Shown: positions 25,552-34,299, numbered from the stretch's first letter. The stretch: 64,000 nucleotides of DNA from Nocardioides marmotae (GCF_013177455.1 NZ_CP053660.1:1116001-1180000); one strand, 5' to 3'. Notes: generated by a model not told the origin, from the letters alone. Numbers and translations: made by a program.

Positions 25552-26547
25552 TCAGCTCGCCTTCTTGGCCGCCGTCTTCTTGGTGGTGCTCTTCTTCGCG
25601 GCCGACTTCTTGGCAGGAGCCTTCTTGGCGGTCGAGCTGCTCGACTTCTTCGCCGCGGTCTTCTTGGCGGGGGCCTTCTTCGCCGACGACTTCTTGGCGG
25701 CCGGCTTCTCGTCGGACTCCTCGGCTTCGGCGGCGTCGTCGGCGTCCTCGAGGTCGGAGGCGCGCGGCGCCTCCCCACGGGCGGTCTTGGCGGCGTCGAC
25801 CGAGCGCTGGAGCGCGGCGAGCAGGTCGACCACCTCACCGGAGGACTTCGTCGAGGTGGGGGTGCGCTTGACCTCGCCGCCCTCGATCTTGGCCTTGACC
25901 AGCGACTCGACGGCCCCGGCGTAGTCGTCCTCGAAGTCCGCGGGGTCGAAGTCGCCGGCGAGGGTCTCCACGAGCATCGTGGCCATCTTGACCTCGGCGT
26001 CCTTGACCTCGCCGGTCTCGACGCTGAAGTCGGGGGTGCGCACCTCGTCGGGCCACATCATCGTCTGGAGCACGATCACGTCGTCGCGCACCCGCAGCAC
26101 CGCGATCGTCGTGCGGTTGCGCAGCGCGACGGTGACCACCGCCATCCGGTCGGCGTCGAGCAGGGCCTGGCGCAGCAGGGCGTACGGCTTGGCGCCGGAC
26201 TTCTCCGGCTCGAGGTAGTAGCTCTTCTCGAACAGCAGCGGGTCGATCTGGTCCGAGGGCACGAACTTCTCGACCGCGATCTCCCGCGAGGACGTCGACG
26301 GCAGCTCGGCGAGGTCGTCCTCGTCGAGGATGACCATCTCGCCGTCCTCGGTCTCATAGCCCTTGGCGATGTCGGAGTACGGCACCTCCTCGCCGTCGAT
26401 CGAGCAGACCCGCTGGTACTTGATCCGCCCGCCGTCCTTGGCGTGGACCTGCCGGAAGGACACGTCGTGCGACTCGGTCGCCGCGTACAGCTTGACCGGC
26501 ACGCTGACCAGGCCGAAGGAGACCGCGCCCTTCCAGATCGCTCGCAT
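25552..26547 (-). CDS. ku: Non-homologous end joining protein Ku
   Basis: A 331-residue bacterial Ku. The core at residues 1-255 starts with MRAIWKGAVSFGLVSVPVKL and contains the ring-forming segments of the family. It binds broken DNA ends as a homodimer and recruits LigD. The C-terminus, about residues 275-331, is a Lys-Ala-rich tail of AAKK and PAKK repeats resembling histone H1, an extension known in some actinobacterial Ku proteins that increases DNA binding. LigD ligase and polymerase genes lie 3.6 kb away on the opposite strand. Confidence 0.96.
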   Translation of the reverse strand: MRAIWKGAVSFGLVSVPVKLYAATESHDVSFRQVHAKDGGRIKYQRVCSIDGEEVPYSDIAKGYETEDGEMVILDEDDLAELPSTSSREIAVEKFVPSDQIDPLLFEKSYYLEPEKSGAKPYALLRQALLDADRMAVVTVALRNRTTIAVLRVRDDVIVLQTMMWPDEVRTPDFSVETGEVKDAEVKMATMLVETLAGDFDPADFEDDYAGAVESLVKAKIEGGEVKRTPTSTKSSGEVVDLLAALQRSVDAAKTARGEAPRASDLEDADDAAEAEESDEKPAAKKSSAKKAPAKKTAAKKSSSSTAKKAPAKKSAAKKSTTKKTAAKKAS

Positions 26548-26566
26548 GGAGCCTCAGTATCCGGAC

Positions 26567-27580
26567 TCAGGCCCGCCCACGCACGCGCCACGCCTCGAAT
26601 GCCTCGGCCGAGGTGCGCGAGGGGGTGTGGCCGAAGACCGTCTTGAGCCGGTCGTTGGCCAGCACCGGCCGGTACTGGAGGAACCGCGTCTGCTCCGGTC
26701 CGTACGCCGTGAGCCCGAGCCGGCGACCGACCCGCAGCGCGGCGCGGAGCAGGGGCTCGGGCACGCTCAGCACCGGCCGGCCGAGCCGGGCGGCGATCTC
26801 GTCGATGGACAGTGCGCCGTCGCCGGCGACGTTGAAGATCCCGGTGACCGGGCCGGTGATGGCCCGCTGGATGATCGCCACCACGTCGGTGTCCCAGATG
26901 AAGACGAAGGGCGAGTCCGACCCACGGATCTTGAGCAACCGGGGCCGCTCGAACAGCGCGGTGATCTGGTTGTCGACGCTCTCGCCGAGGATGGTGCCGA
27001 TCCGCAGCACCACCTGCTCGAGCTCGGGGTGGGTCGCGCGCAGCTCGGCGAGCATCTCCTCGACCTGGCGCTTGTGGTCGCTGTAGGCGAACTCGACGTT
27101 GCCGCGCACCGGGTCGTCCTCGGTCAGCCAGCCGCCGTGTGCGGCGCCGTTGTCGGGGTGGTAGCCGTACGCCGCCCCGCTGGAGGAGACCACGACGCGG
27201 CGCACGCCCGCAGCCAGGCACGCGTCGAGCACGTGGCGGGTGCCGTCGACGTCCACGGCGCGCTCCCGCTCGCGCGAGGAGTCCTTGCCCGGGGTGACGA
27301 TCGAGGCGAGGTGCACCACCACGTCGGGCCGCGTCTCGGCGAGGGTGCGGTGGACGGCGGCGCGGTCGGTGACGTCGAGGACGACGTGGTCGACGCCGGG
27401 CACCGGCTGGGCCGGCACCCGCAGGTCGGCGCTGACGACACGATGGCCCGCACCGGCCAGCCCGCCGACGACCGAGGTGCCGAGGAAGCCGCTGCCGCCG
27501 GTGACCAGCACGCCCAGCACGCCCAGCGTGTCGGCGCGCGGGGCCTCGGGGGTGGTGTCGGGGGTGGGTGCGGTGCTCAT
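26567..27580 (-). CDS. NAD-dependent epimerase/dehydratase (extended SDR)
   Basis: A 337-residue extended SDR. The cofactor motif is VLVTGGSGFLGTSVV; the catalytic Tyr and Lys are in YSDHKRQ. The variable C-terminal half resembles uncharacterised actinobacterial nucleotide-sugar epimerase-like or steroid-dehydrogenase-like proteins. It overlaps the preceding transporter gene (ATGA), so it is the third gene of an operon with a flavin monooxygenase. The substrate is not known; the operon suggests oxidation of an imported organic acid or sterol-like compound. Confidence 0.85.
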   Translation of the reverse strand: MSTAPTPDTTPEAPRADTLGVLGVLVTGGSGFLGTSVVGGLAGAGHRVVSADLRVPAQPVPGVDHVVLDVTDRAAVHRTLAETRPDVVVHLASIVTPGKDSSRERERAVDVDGTRHVLDACLAAGVRRVVVSSSGAAYGYHPDNGAAHGGWLTEDDPVRGNVEFAYSDHKRQVEEMLAELRATHPELEQVVLRIGTILGESVDNQITALFERPRLLKIRGSDSPFVFIWDTDVVAIIQRAITGPVTGIFNVAGDGALSIDEIAARLGRPVLSVPEPLLRAALRVGRRLGLTAYGPEQTRFLQYRPVLANDRLKTVFGHTPSRTSAEAFEAWRVRGRA

Positions 27581-28512
27581 ACGGTCTCCAGCTCGCTCGT
27601 GGTCCGGGTGCTGCGCGCGCGCCACCACTGCGCGACGGCGAGCCCGGCGATGATGTCCCAGATGCCCCACCAGGCGGCGACCAGCGCCATCCCGCCGAGG
27701 CCGTCGAAGTAGGTGAAGACCAGCAGCAGACCGAGGCCGGCGTTGCGGATGCCGACCTCGAAGGTCATCGCCTTGGTGCTCGTCTCGGGCAGCCGCGTGG
27801 CCCGCGCGATGCCGTAGCCCAGGAGCAGGGCCAGGGCGTCGTGGAGGAGGACCGCGAGCAGCACGATGCCGATGTAGTCGAGGAAGATCGACCAGTTGTT
27901 GGCCACGCCCACCGCGATCACCGCGCCGAGCGCGAGGAACGAGAGCGGCCCGATCACGCGGTGGCCCGTGGCGGCGCCCCGCGGCCACAGCCGCTGGATG
28001 GCGATGCCGAGCGCGAAGGGCACGCCGATGACGAAGGCGATCTCCCCGAGCATGTCGGCGACCGAGAGCTCGATGTCCTCCAGCATCGCCTGGCCGGTCG
28101 GGTGCAGTCCGCCCCAGAAGCCCATGTTGAGCGGCATCAGGAAGATCGCCAGGACGTTGCCGACCGACGTCATCGACACCGACAGCGCCACGTCGCCGCC
28201 GGCGCGGTGGGTGAGGATGTTCGAGACGTTGCCCGGCGGGCAGCAGGCCACCAGGATCATGCCGAGCGCGACCGAGCCGCGCACGTCGAGCAGCAGTGTC
28301 AGCGCGAAGGTCAGCGCCGGCAGCAGCAGGAACTGCGCGAGCACCCCGATCGCGATCGTGCCGGGCCGCCGCAGGGCCGCGGTGAAGTCTCCCAGCCGGG
28401 TGTCCAGCGCGATGCCGAAGAGGATCGCGCCGATGACGATCTTCAGCGTCGTCAGCGACCCCTCCTCGAAGGCGATCCGGACGTTGTCGACGTCGGCGAG
28501 CAGCGCGGTCAT
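27577..28512 (-). CDS. Bile acid:sodium symporter (BASS) family transporter
   Basis: A 311-residue protein with about nine membrane helices. VACCPPGNVSNILTHRAGGD and FEVGIRNAGLGLLL are the two crossover-helix signatures that bind sodium and substrate in the BASS family. BASS proteins import organic anions such as bile acids, pantoate or pyruvate with sodium. It overlaps both neighbours by four bases. Together with the monooxygenase and dehydrogenase it may import the compound they convert. Confidence 0.9.
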   Translation of the reverse strand: MTALLADVDNVRIAFEEGSLTTLKIVIGAILFGIALDTRLGDFTAALRRPGTIAIGVLAQFLLLPALTFALTLLLDVRGSVALGMILVACCPPGNVSNILTHRAGGDVALSVSMTSVGNVLAIFLMPLNMGFWGGLHPTGQAMLEDIELSVADMLGEIAFVIGVPFALGIAIQRLWPRGAATGHRVIGPLSFLALGAVIAVGVANNWSIFLDYIGIVLLAVLLHDALALLLGYGIARATRLPETSTKAMTFEVGIRNAGLGLLLVFTYFDGLGGMALVAAWWGIWDIIAGLAVAQWWRARSTRTTSELETV

Positions 28513-29855
28513 CGCGACGTCCCGGCGGGCACGCCCTGCGCGGCGGCCGGAGGGCCGGCCAGCGCCTCGGTCTCCGCGCGCACCGCGCGGCGGTAGGCGT
28601 CCTTGTTGACGTAGTACGACATCCGCTCCAGCCCCAGGTAGCGGTAGCCGCCGGACAGGTCGGGGCGCGGGCCGGCGGCGCGGGCCTCGAGCGCGGCCGC
28701 CGCGGCCGGGTCGTCGCGGCGCGCCCGCAGGTACGCCGCCACCAGCTCGGCCTGCTCGTAGCGGCCCTGCCAGCCGATGCCGGAGGCCTCGATCATGCCG
28801 AGCACGAACAGGTCGCGGTGCGCGGGCGTGAAGATGTTGAGGTAGAGGTCCGGCGCGGTGCCCGGCCCGGCCCAGCGCAGCAGGGCGGGGTCGAGGAAGG
28901 GGTAGTGCAGCCGGTAGCCGGTTGCCAGCACCACCACGTCGTACGCCCCGCGGCTGCCGTCGCGGAACCGCACGCCGTCGCCGTCGAGACGCTCGACGTC
29001 GGGACGCACGGTGATGTCGCCGTGGCCGAGGTGGTGCAGCACCAGCGAGTTCACGACCGGGTGCGACTCGTAGATCTTGTGGTCGGGCTTGGGGAGGCCG
29101 AAGCGCACCGGGTCGCCGGTGAAGAGCTTGAGCAGTCGCGAGTCGATCGCCTGCTTGACCCGGGGCGGGAGCGGTCGGCCCTGGTTGAGGGTGTCGGCGG
29201 GCCGGCCCAGGACGTATTTGGGGACGAAGTGGTAGCCGCGGCGCACCGAGAGGTCGACGGAGGCGGCGTGGTGGACCGCGTCGACGGCGATGTCGCAGCC
29301 GGAGTTGCCGGCGCCGACGATCAGCACCCGCTTGCCGGCGAGGACCTGGGCGCGCTTGTAGACGCTGGTGTGGATCAGCTCGCCGTCGAAGCGCCCGGGC
29401 AGGGCGGGGACGTGGGGCTCGCTGAGGGTGCCATTGGCGACCAGGACGCCGGCGTGGTGAACGGTGCGCTCGCCGCCGGGGCCGGTGCTGGTGCTGGTGA
29501 CCAGCATCCCGCCCCCGGGATGCGGCACGACGGCGGTGACCTCGGTGTGGAACCGGAAGCCCGGGACGAGGTCGAAGTGCGCGGCGAAGTCGCGGAAGTA
29601 GGCGAGCAGCTCGCGGTGGGAGGGGTAGTCGGGCGTCCCGGCGCGCATCGGGAACTCGCGGAACTCGGTGGTGTGCTTGGAGGAGATCAGGTGCGCGGAC
29701 TCATAGACCGTGCTGCGCGGGGCGTCGATGTCCCACAGGCCGCCGACCCCGGGGCCGAGCTCGTAGCCCTCCCAGGCCAGGCCCTGGCGCTGCAGGTTGC
29801 GCGCGGCTGCCAGGCCGCTCGGGCCGGCGCCGATCACGGCGTAGGTCTGCTCCAC
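28509..29855 (-). CDS. Flavin-containing monooxygenase
   Basis: A 448-residue class B flavin monooxygenase. The FAD motif is VIGAGPSGLAAARN, the FMO/BVMO fingerprint-like segment is FDGELIHTSVYKR, the NADPH motif is VLIVGAGNSGCDIA, and a late VVLATGYRLHYPF matches the FATGY motif. Such enzymes oxidise soft nucleophiles (S, N) or ketones with oxygen and NADPH. GTG 29855 is chosen because AAGGAG lies five bases ahead; ATG 29891 would add 12 residues without a ribosome site. It is the first gene of the FMO-BASS-SDR operon. Confidence 0.92.
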   Translation of the reverse strand: MEQTYAVIGAGPSGLAAARNLQRQGLAWEGYELGPGVGGLWDIDAPRSTVYESAHLISSKHTTEFREFPMRAGTPDYPSHRELLAYFRDFAAHFDLVPGFRFHTEVTAVVPHPGGGMLVTSTSTGPGGERTVHHAGVLVANGTLSEPHVPALPGRFDGELIHTSVYKRAQVLAGKRVLIVGAGNSGCDIAVDAVHHAASVDLSVRRGYHFVPKYVLGRPADTLNQGRPLPPRVKQAIDSRLLKLFTGDPVRFGLPKPDHKIYESHPVVNSLVLHHLGHGDITVRPDVERLDGDGVRFRDGSRGAYDVVVLATGYRLHYPFLDPALLRWAGPGTAPDLYLNIFTPAHRDLFVLGMIEASGIGWQGRYEQAELVAAYLRARRDDPAAAAALEARAAGPRPDLSGGYRYLGLERMSYYVNKDAYRRAVRAETEALAGPPAAAQGVPAGTSR

Positions 29856-29894
29856 ATGTGCTCCTTCGACGAGTGCCTGACCGGCGGTCATTCT

Positions 29895-29921
29895 TTTGCA
29901 ACCTGGTAGAGAAAGTGCAAA
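29895..29921. promoter_or_regulatory. Inverted repeat TTTGCA-N15-TGCAAA in an AT-rich promoter region
   Basis: This stretch upstream of the monooxygenase operon is one of the few AT-rich spots in the window. The symmetrical half-sites suggest a dimeric repressor site. TTGCAC on the minus strand could be a -35 element. No regulator gene is adjacent. Confidence 0.4.
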
Positions 29922-30103
29922 TTGACATGGCGGGTCCGAGGACCGGTGTGCGCTGCGTGAGGAGTACCACATCCACCGCTGCGGGGCCTCCCCGTCGAGA
30001 CCACCGTGCGGTTGGTCGACCGGCGCCGCCGCTGACACTGCCGCCGGGTGCTCTCGCGCGGCGTGGCGAGGGTGAGGCGGGGGCCATGGGCAAGGATGAC
30101 CCC

Positions 30104-31048
30104 ATGCGCCCCATGCTCGCCACCAAGGGCACCTCGGTGCCGACCGGCGCGGAGTGGGCCCACGAGGTCAAGTGGGACGGCGTGCGGATCCTTGCCGAGG
30201 TGACCCGCGAGGGACGCACCCGGCTCACCAGCCGCAACGACAACGACGTGACGGCGGCCTGGCCCGACGTCGCCGAGCCGCCGCCCGGCGCCCGCGACCT
30301 GCTCGTCGACGGGGAGATCATCGCCCTCAACGAGCAGGGCCTGCCGGACTTCCGCGTGCTCCAGGACCGGATGCACGTGCGCAAGGCGACGACGGCCGCG
30401 CGCCTCGCGGACAGCGTGCCGGCGACGTACATGGTCTTCGACCTGCTCCGCCTCGACGGGGAGGACCTGATGGACCGCCCCCTCGACGAGCGGCGCGCCC
30501 GCCTCGCCGACCTCGGCCTGACCGGCTGGCAGGTGCCCGCGTCGTACGACGACGGCGCGATGCTGCTCGACGCGACCCGCCAGCAGGGGCTCGAGGGGAT
30601 CGTCAGCAAGCGCCGGTCGAGCCGCTACACCCCGGAGGTGCGCTCGCCGCACTGGTTGAAGTTCGCCCACCGCCACCGGCTGTCCTACGTGGTGGGCGGG
30701 TGGCGGCCGACCGAGGGCACCACCCGTCTCGGGGCGCTGCTGGTGGGGGAGCCGACCGCGGACGGGCTGCTCTACCGGGGCCGCGTCGGCAGCGGCATCG
30801 GCGGGCGGGTCAGCGCCGCACTGGCCGAGGCGCTGGCGCCGCACGCGCGGGCGACCAGCCCCTTCGCCGACGAGGTCCCGCGCGTGGACGCGAAGGGGAC
30901 GCACTGGGTCGAGCCGGTGCTCGTCGTCGACATCGACACCCACCACACCTCGCGGGCCCAGCGGCTGCGCCAGCCGTCGTACCAGGGCCTGCGCACCGAC
31001 CTCACCCCCGAGGACGTCCTCGCCGACCAGGGAGGGAGCGACCGATGA
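30104..31048 (+). CDS. ligD: ATP-dependent DNA ligase (LigD ligase domain as a separate protein)
   Basis: A 314-residue ligase. The adenylated Lys is in EVKWDGVR; later nucleotidyltransferase motifs are DGEIIALNEQG, EGIVSKRRSSRY and WLKF, followed by an OB domain. It seals breaks in end joining. Neither the polymerase nor the 3'-phosphoesterase domain of full-length LigD is fused to it. ATG 30104 is preceded by AAGGA at seven bases and gives the familiar MRPMLATKG start; ATG 30086 would add six residues. The polymerase gene overlaps its stop by four bases. Confidence 0.93.
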   Translation: MRPMLATKGTSVPTGAEWAHEVKWDGVRILAEVTREGRTRLTSRNDNDVTAAWPDVAEPPPGARDLLVDGEIIALNEQGLPDFRVLQDRMHVRKATTAARLADSVPATYMVFDLLRLDGEDLMDRPLDERRARLADLGLTGWQVPASYDDGAMLLDATRQQGLEGIVSKRRSSRYTPEVRSPHWLKFAHRHRLSYVVGGWRPTEGTTRLGALLVGEPTADGLLYRGRVGSGIGGRVSAALAEALAPHARATSPFADEVPRVDAKGTHWVEPVLVVDIDTHHTSRAQRLRQPSYQGLRTDLTPEDVLADQGGSDR

Positions 31049-31956
31049 GCCCGGAGCGGCAGGAGGTCGCCGTCGAGGTCGACGGCCGCCGGCTGCGGAT
31101 CAGCAGCCTGGACAAGGTGCTCTACCCGGCGACGGGGACGACCAAGGGCGAGGTGCTCCACTACTACGCCCAGGTCGCGCCGGTGATGCTGCCGCACCTC
31201 GCCGACCGCGCGGTGACCCGGATCCGCTGGCCGCACGGGGTGCAGGACGGCAGCTTCTTCGAGAAGAACGTGCCCGCCGGCGCGCCGTCGTGGGTGCGCA
31301 CCGCGACGGTGCCGACCACCGGCAGCCGCGGCAGCTCCCGCAACGGCGACAAGATCGTCTTCCCCGTCGTGGAGGACCTCGCGACGCTCACCTGGCTGGT
31401 CAACCTCGCCGCGCTCGAGCTGCACGTGCACCAGTGGACCGTCGGTCGCAACGGCCGCCCCCGCAACGCCGACCGGCTGGTCATCGACCTCGACCCCGGC
31501 GAGCCCGCCGGCCTGCACGAGTGCTGCCAGGTGGCGCTGATGGTCCGCGAGGCGCTCGCCGAGCGGGACCTGGACTGCAAGCCGGTCACCAGCGGCAGCA
31601 AGGGGCTCCACCTCTACGCCGACCTCCCGGGGCGGATGCCGTCGGAGGGCTCCACGGCGCTGGCCAAGGAGGTCGCCGAGACCCTCCAGAAGCAGCACCC
31701 CACCCTCGTCACGGCCACGATGACCAAGGCCCGCCGCTCGGGGAAGGTCTTCCTCGACTGGTCCCAGAACGCCGCGTCCAAGACGACGATCTCGCCCTAC
31801 TCCCTGCGCGGGCGCGAGCGGCCCACCGTCGCCACGCCGGTCACCTGGGCCGAGGTCGAGGAGGGCGCGGAGGACGAGGAGGGGCTCCGCCAGTTCCGGT
31901 ACGACGAGGTGCTCGACCGGGTCGCGGACCTCGGCGACCTCTTCGCGACCGACTGA
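31045..31956 (+). CDS. ligD: LigD-type DNA polymerase/primase (PolDom) as a separate protein
   Basis: A 303-residue archaeo-eukaryotic primase-fold polymerase. Metal-binding Asp residues are in LVIDLDPG, SGSKGLHLYADL carries the nucleotide-binding Ser/Lys/His, and KVFLDWSQNAASKTT is the third motif. It fills gaps and adds ribonucleotides or non-templated bases during end joining. The start has a strong ribosome site (GGGAGGGAG) and overlaps the ligase stop (ATGA), so ligase and polymerase are made together as two chains. Confidence 0.94.
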   Translation: MSPERQEVAVEVDGRRLRISSLDKVLYPATGTTKGEVLHYYAQVAPVMLPHLADRAVTRIRWPHGVQDGSFFEKNVPAGAPSWVRTATVPTTGSRGSSRNGDKIVFPVVEDLATLTWLVNLAALELHVHQWTVGRNGRPRNADRLVIDLDPGEPAGLHECCQVALMVREALAERDLDCKPVTSGSKGLHLYADLPGRMPSEGSTALAKEVAETLQKQHPTLVTATMTKARRSGKVFLDWSQNAASKTTISPYSLRGRERPTVATPVTWAEVEEGAEDEEGLRQFRYDEVLDRVADLGDLFATD

Positions 31957-32054
31957 GGGCGCCCGAGCCACATGTGTCGGACTGTTACCCGATTGTGTGG
32001 CCGGGGAGGAGCGGGCGTGACCCCCGCGTGCCCGCCCCACCCCTAGCGTCGGGC

Positions 32055-32105
32055 GTGGCCGGTCGGGGGGATCGGCGCGCGCAGCACAGCCCCGGGGGCA
32101 TCTGA
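32055..32105 (+). CDS. Possible 16-codon leader peptide coupled to the next gene
   Basis: GTG 32055 lies five bases after a TAGCGT hexamer (32044-32049), so its mRNA could be leaderless. The frame is GC-rich and ends in TGA 32103-32105, which shares one base with the ATG of the following gene (TGATG). This arrangement would feed ribosomes into the secreted-protein gene, which has no ribosome site of its own. The evidence is positional only. Confidence 0.3.
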   Translation: MAGRGDRRAQHSPGGI

Positions 32106-32686
32106 TGACAACACTCACCGCACCGCCGACCGTGACCACCCAGCCGAGCGTGACCGCGCCGCCCGGCCTCACCGCCCGGCCCGCACCCGGCTCCCGCGGG
32201 CTCCGCTCCAGGCTCCGGACCCGGCTCCTGACGGCGCTCGCCGTGGTCGCGGCCCTCGGCGGGCTCGCGGTCGTCGCCGACCTGCCGCTCCACGGCTCCC
32301 CGGACGCCGGGGCCGGGGTCAGCCTGGTCGCGGCCGACGCACGCACGGCGACCCTCTCGGTCGCCGCGCTCGCGCCCGGGGACACCGTCACCCGCACGGT
32401 CACCATCGCCAACGACGACCCCGCGCGGGCCCGGCTGACCTTCACCGAGACCGGCGACCCGGCGACGTACGCCGCGGGCCGGTTGGAGCTGCGGATCGAG
32501 CACGACGGGCGCGAGGTGTACGCCGGCACGTTCGGCGGCCTCGCCGACTACCCGCTCGACGCCGGCTGGCTGGAGCCGGGCGCGTCGGCGACGTACTCCT
32601 TCGTGGTCTCGCTGCCCGCCGACGCCCCGGCCGCCGGGGCCGGGACGGGCACCGCGACCGCGTCCTACTCCTGGGTGACCGACTGA
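32105..32686 (+). CDS. Secreted or membrane-anchored beta-sandwich protein (TasA/CalY-like layout)
   Basis: A 193-residue protein: a 40-residue polar, Pro/Thr-rich N-terminus, one hydrophobic segment (LLTALAVVAALGGLAVVA) and then a domain of about 135 residues with alternating strands, starting at SLVAADARTATLSVAALAPGDT. The phrase APGDTVTRTVTIANDD followed by strand-rich sequence resembles camelysin/TasA-type secreted proteins, but the match is loose. No Cys residues are present. The upstream leader frame may control it. Confidence 0.65.
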   Translation: MTTLTAPPTVTTQPSVTAPPGLTARPAPGSRGLRSRLRTRLLTALAVVAALGGLAVVADLPLHGSPDAGAGVSLVAADARTATLSVAALAPGDTVTRTVTIANDDPARARLTFTETGDPATYAAGRLELRIEHDGREVYAGTFGGLADYPLDAGWLEPGASATYSFVVSLPADAPAAGAGTGTATASYSWVTD

Positions 32687-32746
32687 GGCCCGAGGGGCCG
32701 CCGGGCGTCGTTGTGGAGTAGGCCACCCGTCGGCCCCCGTGGCCTC

Positions 32747-32752
32747 TATGCT
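32747..32752 (+). promoter_or_regulatory. Putative -10 hexamer TATGCT for leaderless response-regulator mRNA
   Basis: TATGCT ends seven bases before ATG 32760. The hexamer overlaps an in-frame ATG at 32748, which argues against that earlier start. Confidence 0.5.
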
Positions 32753-32759
32753 CATCGCC

Positions 32760-33449
32760 ATGGGTCACCGGGTTCTGGTCGTCGAGGACGAGGAGGACAT
32801 CGCGTTCCCCCTCGTCCGGACGCTGGAGCGCGAGGGTTACGAGGTCGGCTGGGTCGACACCGGCGAGAAGGCGCTCGCCGAGCTCGAGGGCCGCCCCGCC
32901 GACGTGGTGATCCTCGACCTCGGGCTGCCCGACGTCGACGGCCTCGAGGTGTGCCGCCGGGCCCGTGACGCCGGCTTCGACGGCGCGATCATGATCGTCA
33001 CCGCCCGCGCCGGCGAGCTGGACCGCGTGGTCGGGCTCGACTACGGCGCCGACGACTACCTCTCCAAGCCCTTCGGCCTCGCCGAGCTCCAGGCCCGGGT
33101 CCGCGCGCTGCTGCGCCGCACCGCGGGCACCCGCGAGACGATCCCGGTCGACGGGGTGCTGCGCATCGACGTCGCCGCACGCCGGGTCTACTCCGGGGAG
33201 GACGAGGTGCCGCTGACCGGCAAGGAGTTCGACGTCCTCAGCATCCTCGCCGCCAACCGCGACAAGGTGGTCTCCCGCGGCCGGCTGATGGCCGACGTGT
33301 GGGACGAGAACTGGTACGGCTCCACCAAGACCCTCGACGTCACCATCGGCCGCCTCCGGCAGAAGCTGGAGAGCCAGGGCGTCTCGGACCGGGTCGTCGC
33401 CGTGCGCGGCGTCGGGTTCCGGCTCGAGGGCGCTGCTCCCGAGGCCTGA
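32760..33449 (+). CDS. OmpR/PhoB-family response regulator without an adjacent sensor kinase
   Basis: A 229-residue two-domain regulator. The receiver (residues 1-115) has the acidic pocket VEDEED, the phosphoryl-acceptor Asp in VILDLGLPDVDG, Thr in MIVTARA and Lys in YLSKPF. The winged-helix DNA-binding domain (about 130-226) ends in TLDVTIGRLRQKLE and VRGVGFRLE. All phosphorylation residues are intact. No histidine kinase gene is adjacent, so its partner is elsewhere. ATG 32760 is chosen over two earlier in-frame starts because of the promoter position and receiver length. Confidence 0.93.
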   Translation: MGHRVLVVEDEEDIAFPLVRTLEREGYEVGWVDTGEKALAELEGRPADVVILDLGLPDVDGLEVCRRARDAGFDGAIMIVTARAGELDRVVGLDYGADDYLSKPFGLAELQARVRALLRRTAGTRETIPVDGVLRIDVAARRVYSGEDEVPLTGKEFDVLSILAANRDKVVSRGRLMADVWDENWYGSTKTLDVTIGRLRQKLESQGVSDRVVAVRGVGFRLEGAAPEA

Positions 33450-33450
33450 G

Positions 33451-34299
33451 TCAGCCCGCCAGGAACGACGAGACCAGCCGGCCGACCTCGGCGGGCCGCT
33501 CGAGCTGGAGGAAGTGCCCGGCGCCCTCGACGAGCACCGCGCCGGCCCGCTCCGCGATCCGCGGGTGGAGGCACCCGTCCTGCGCGCCGTGCAGGGTCAG
33601 CGCCGGCACGGTCGGCGTGCCGGTCCAGGTGCGGTGCCAGTCGCGGTACGCCGCCTCGACCTGCCAGGGGCGGGTCACGGCCCGGTAGTAGCCCAGCGCC
33701 GCGGACCGGTGGGCGGGTTCCCGCAGGGAGGCCAGCACCCGCTCGAGGTCCTCGCCGGCGTCGTACCCCGGTGACCAGGCGGCCCACAGGTGCCGCACCA
33801 GCCGCTCGAACGTGCGCTCGGGCAGGACGGGGAGCTGGTTGAACAGCGTGTACCAGCTCATCGTGGCCTGCCGGGCCAGCACGAGCGGCCCGCCGCGGGT
33901 GATAGCGGTCAGCGGCGGGACGGCCATCGCGACGACCCGGGCGTACGGCGAGCGGGGGTGCGCGCCGAGGGCGTTCGCGGTGATCGCGCCCCAGTCGTGG
34001 CCCACGAGCACCGCGCGGTCGTCGCCGCCGAGCGCGTCGTGCACGCCGACGGCGTCGGCCATCAGCGCCGCGACGTGCAGGTCGCCGTCGCGGGGGAGGC
34101 CCGAGGGGGCGTAGCCGCGGGTGTGCGGCGCGACGACGCGCCAGCCCTGCTCGGCGAGCACCGGGCCGAGGTGGCGCCAGGTCCAGGCGGTGTCGGGGAA
34201 GCCGTGGAGCAGCACCGCGAGCGGCCCGTCCGGTGGCCCCCACGCGAGGCAGGAGAGCGTGACGGCGGGGAGGGGGACCTCGAGGGTCTCGGGGCTCAC
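33451..34299 (-). CDS. Alpha/beta hydrolase, epoxide hydrolase/haloalkane dehalogenase-like
   Basis: A 282-residue alpha/beta-hydrolase starting at GTG 34299. The oxyanion segment is LLHGFPDTAWTWR; the nucleophile elbow is VLVGHDWGAI, with Asp as the nucleophile, as in epoxide hydrolases and dehalogenases rather than Ser esterases. Acid and His are in HGAQDGCLH and GAGHFLQLERP. A cap domain lies between. The natural substrate is unknown. It faces the response regulator gene, whose stop lies just before it. Confidence 0.9.
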   Translation of the reverse strand: MSPETLEVPLPAVTLSCLAWGPPDGPLAVLLHGFPDTAWTWRHLGPVLAEQGWRVVAPHTRGYAPSGLPRDGDLHVAALMADAVGVHDALGGDDRAVLVGHDWGAITANALGAHPRSPYARVVAMAVPPLTAITRGGPLVLARQATMSWYTLFNQLPVLPERTFERLVRHLWAAWSPGYDAGEDLERVLASLREPAHRSAALGYYRAVTRPWQVEAAYRDWHRTWTGTPTVPALTLHGAQDGCLHPRIAERAGAVLVEGAGHFLQLERPAEVGRLVSSFLAG

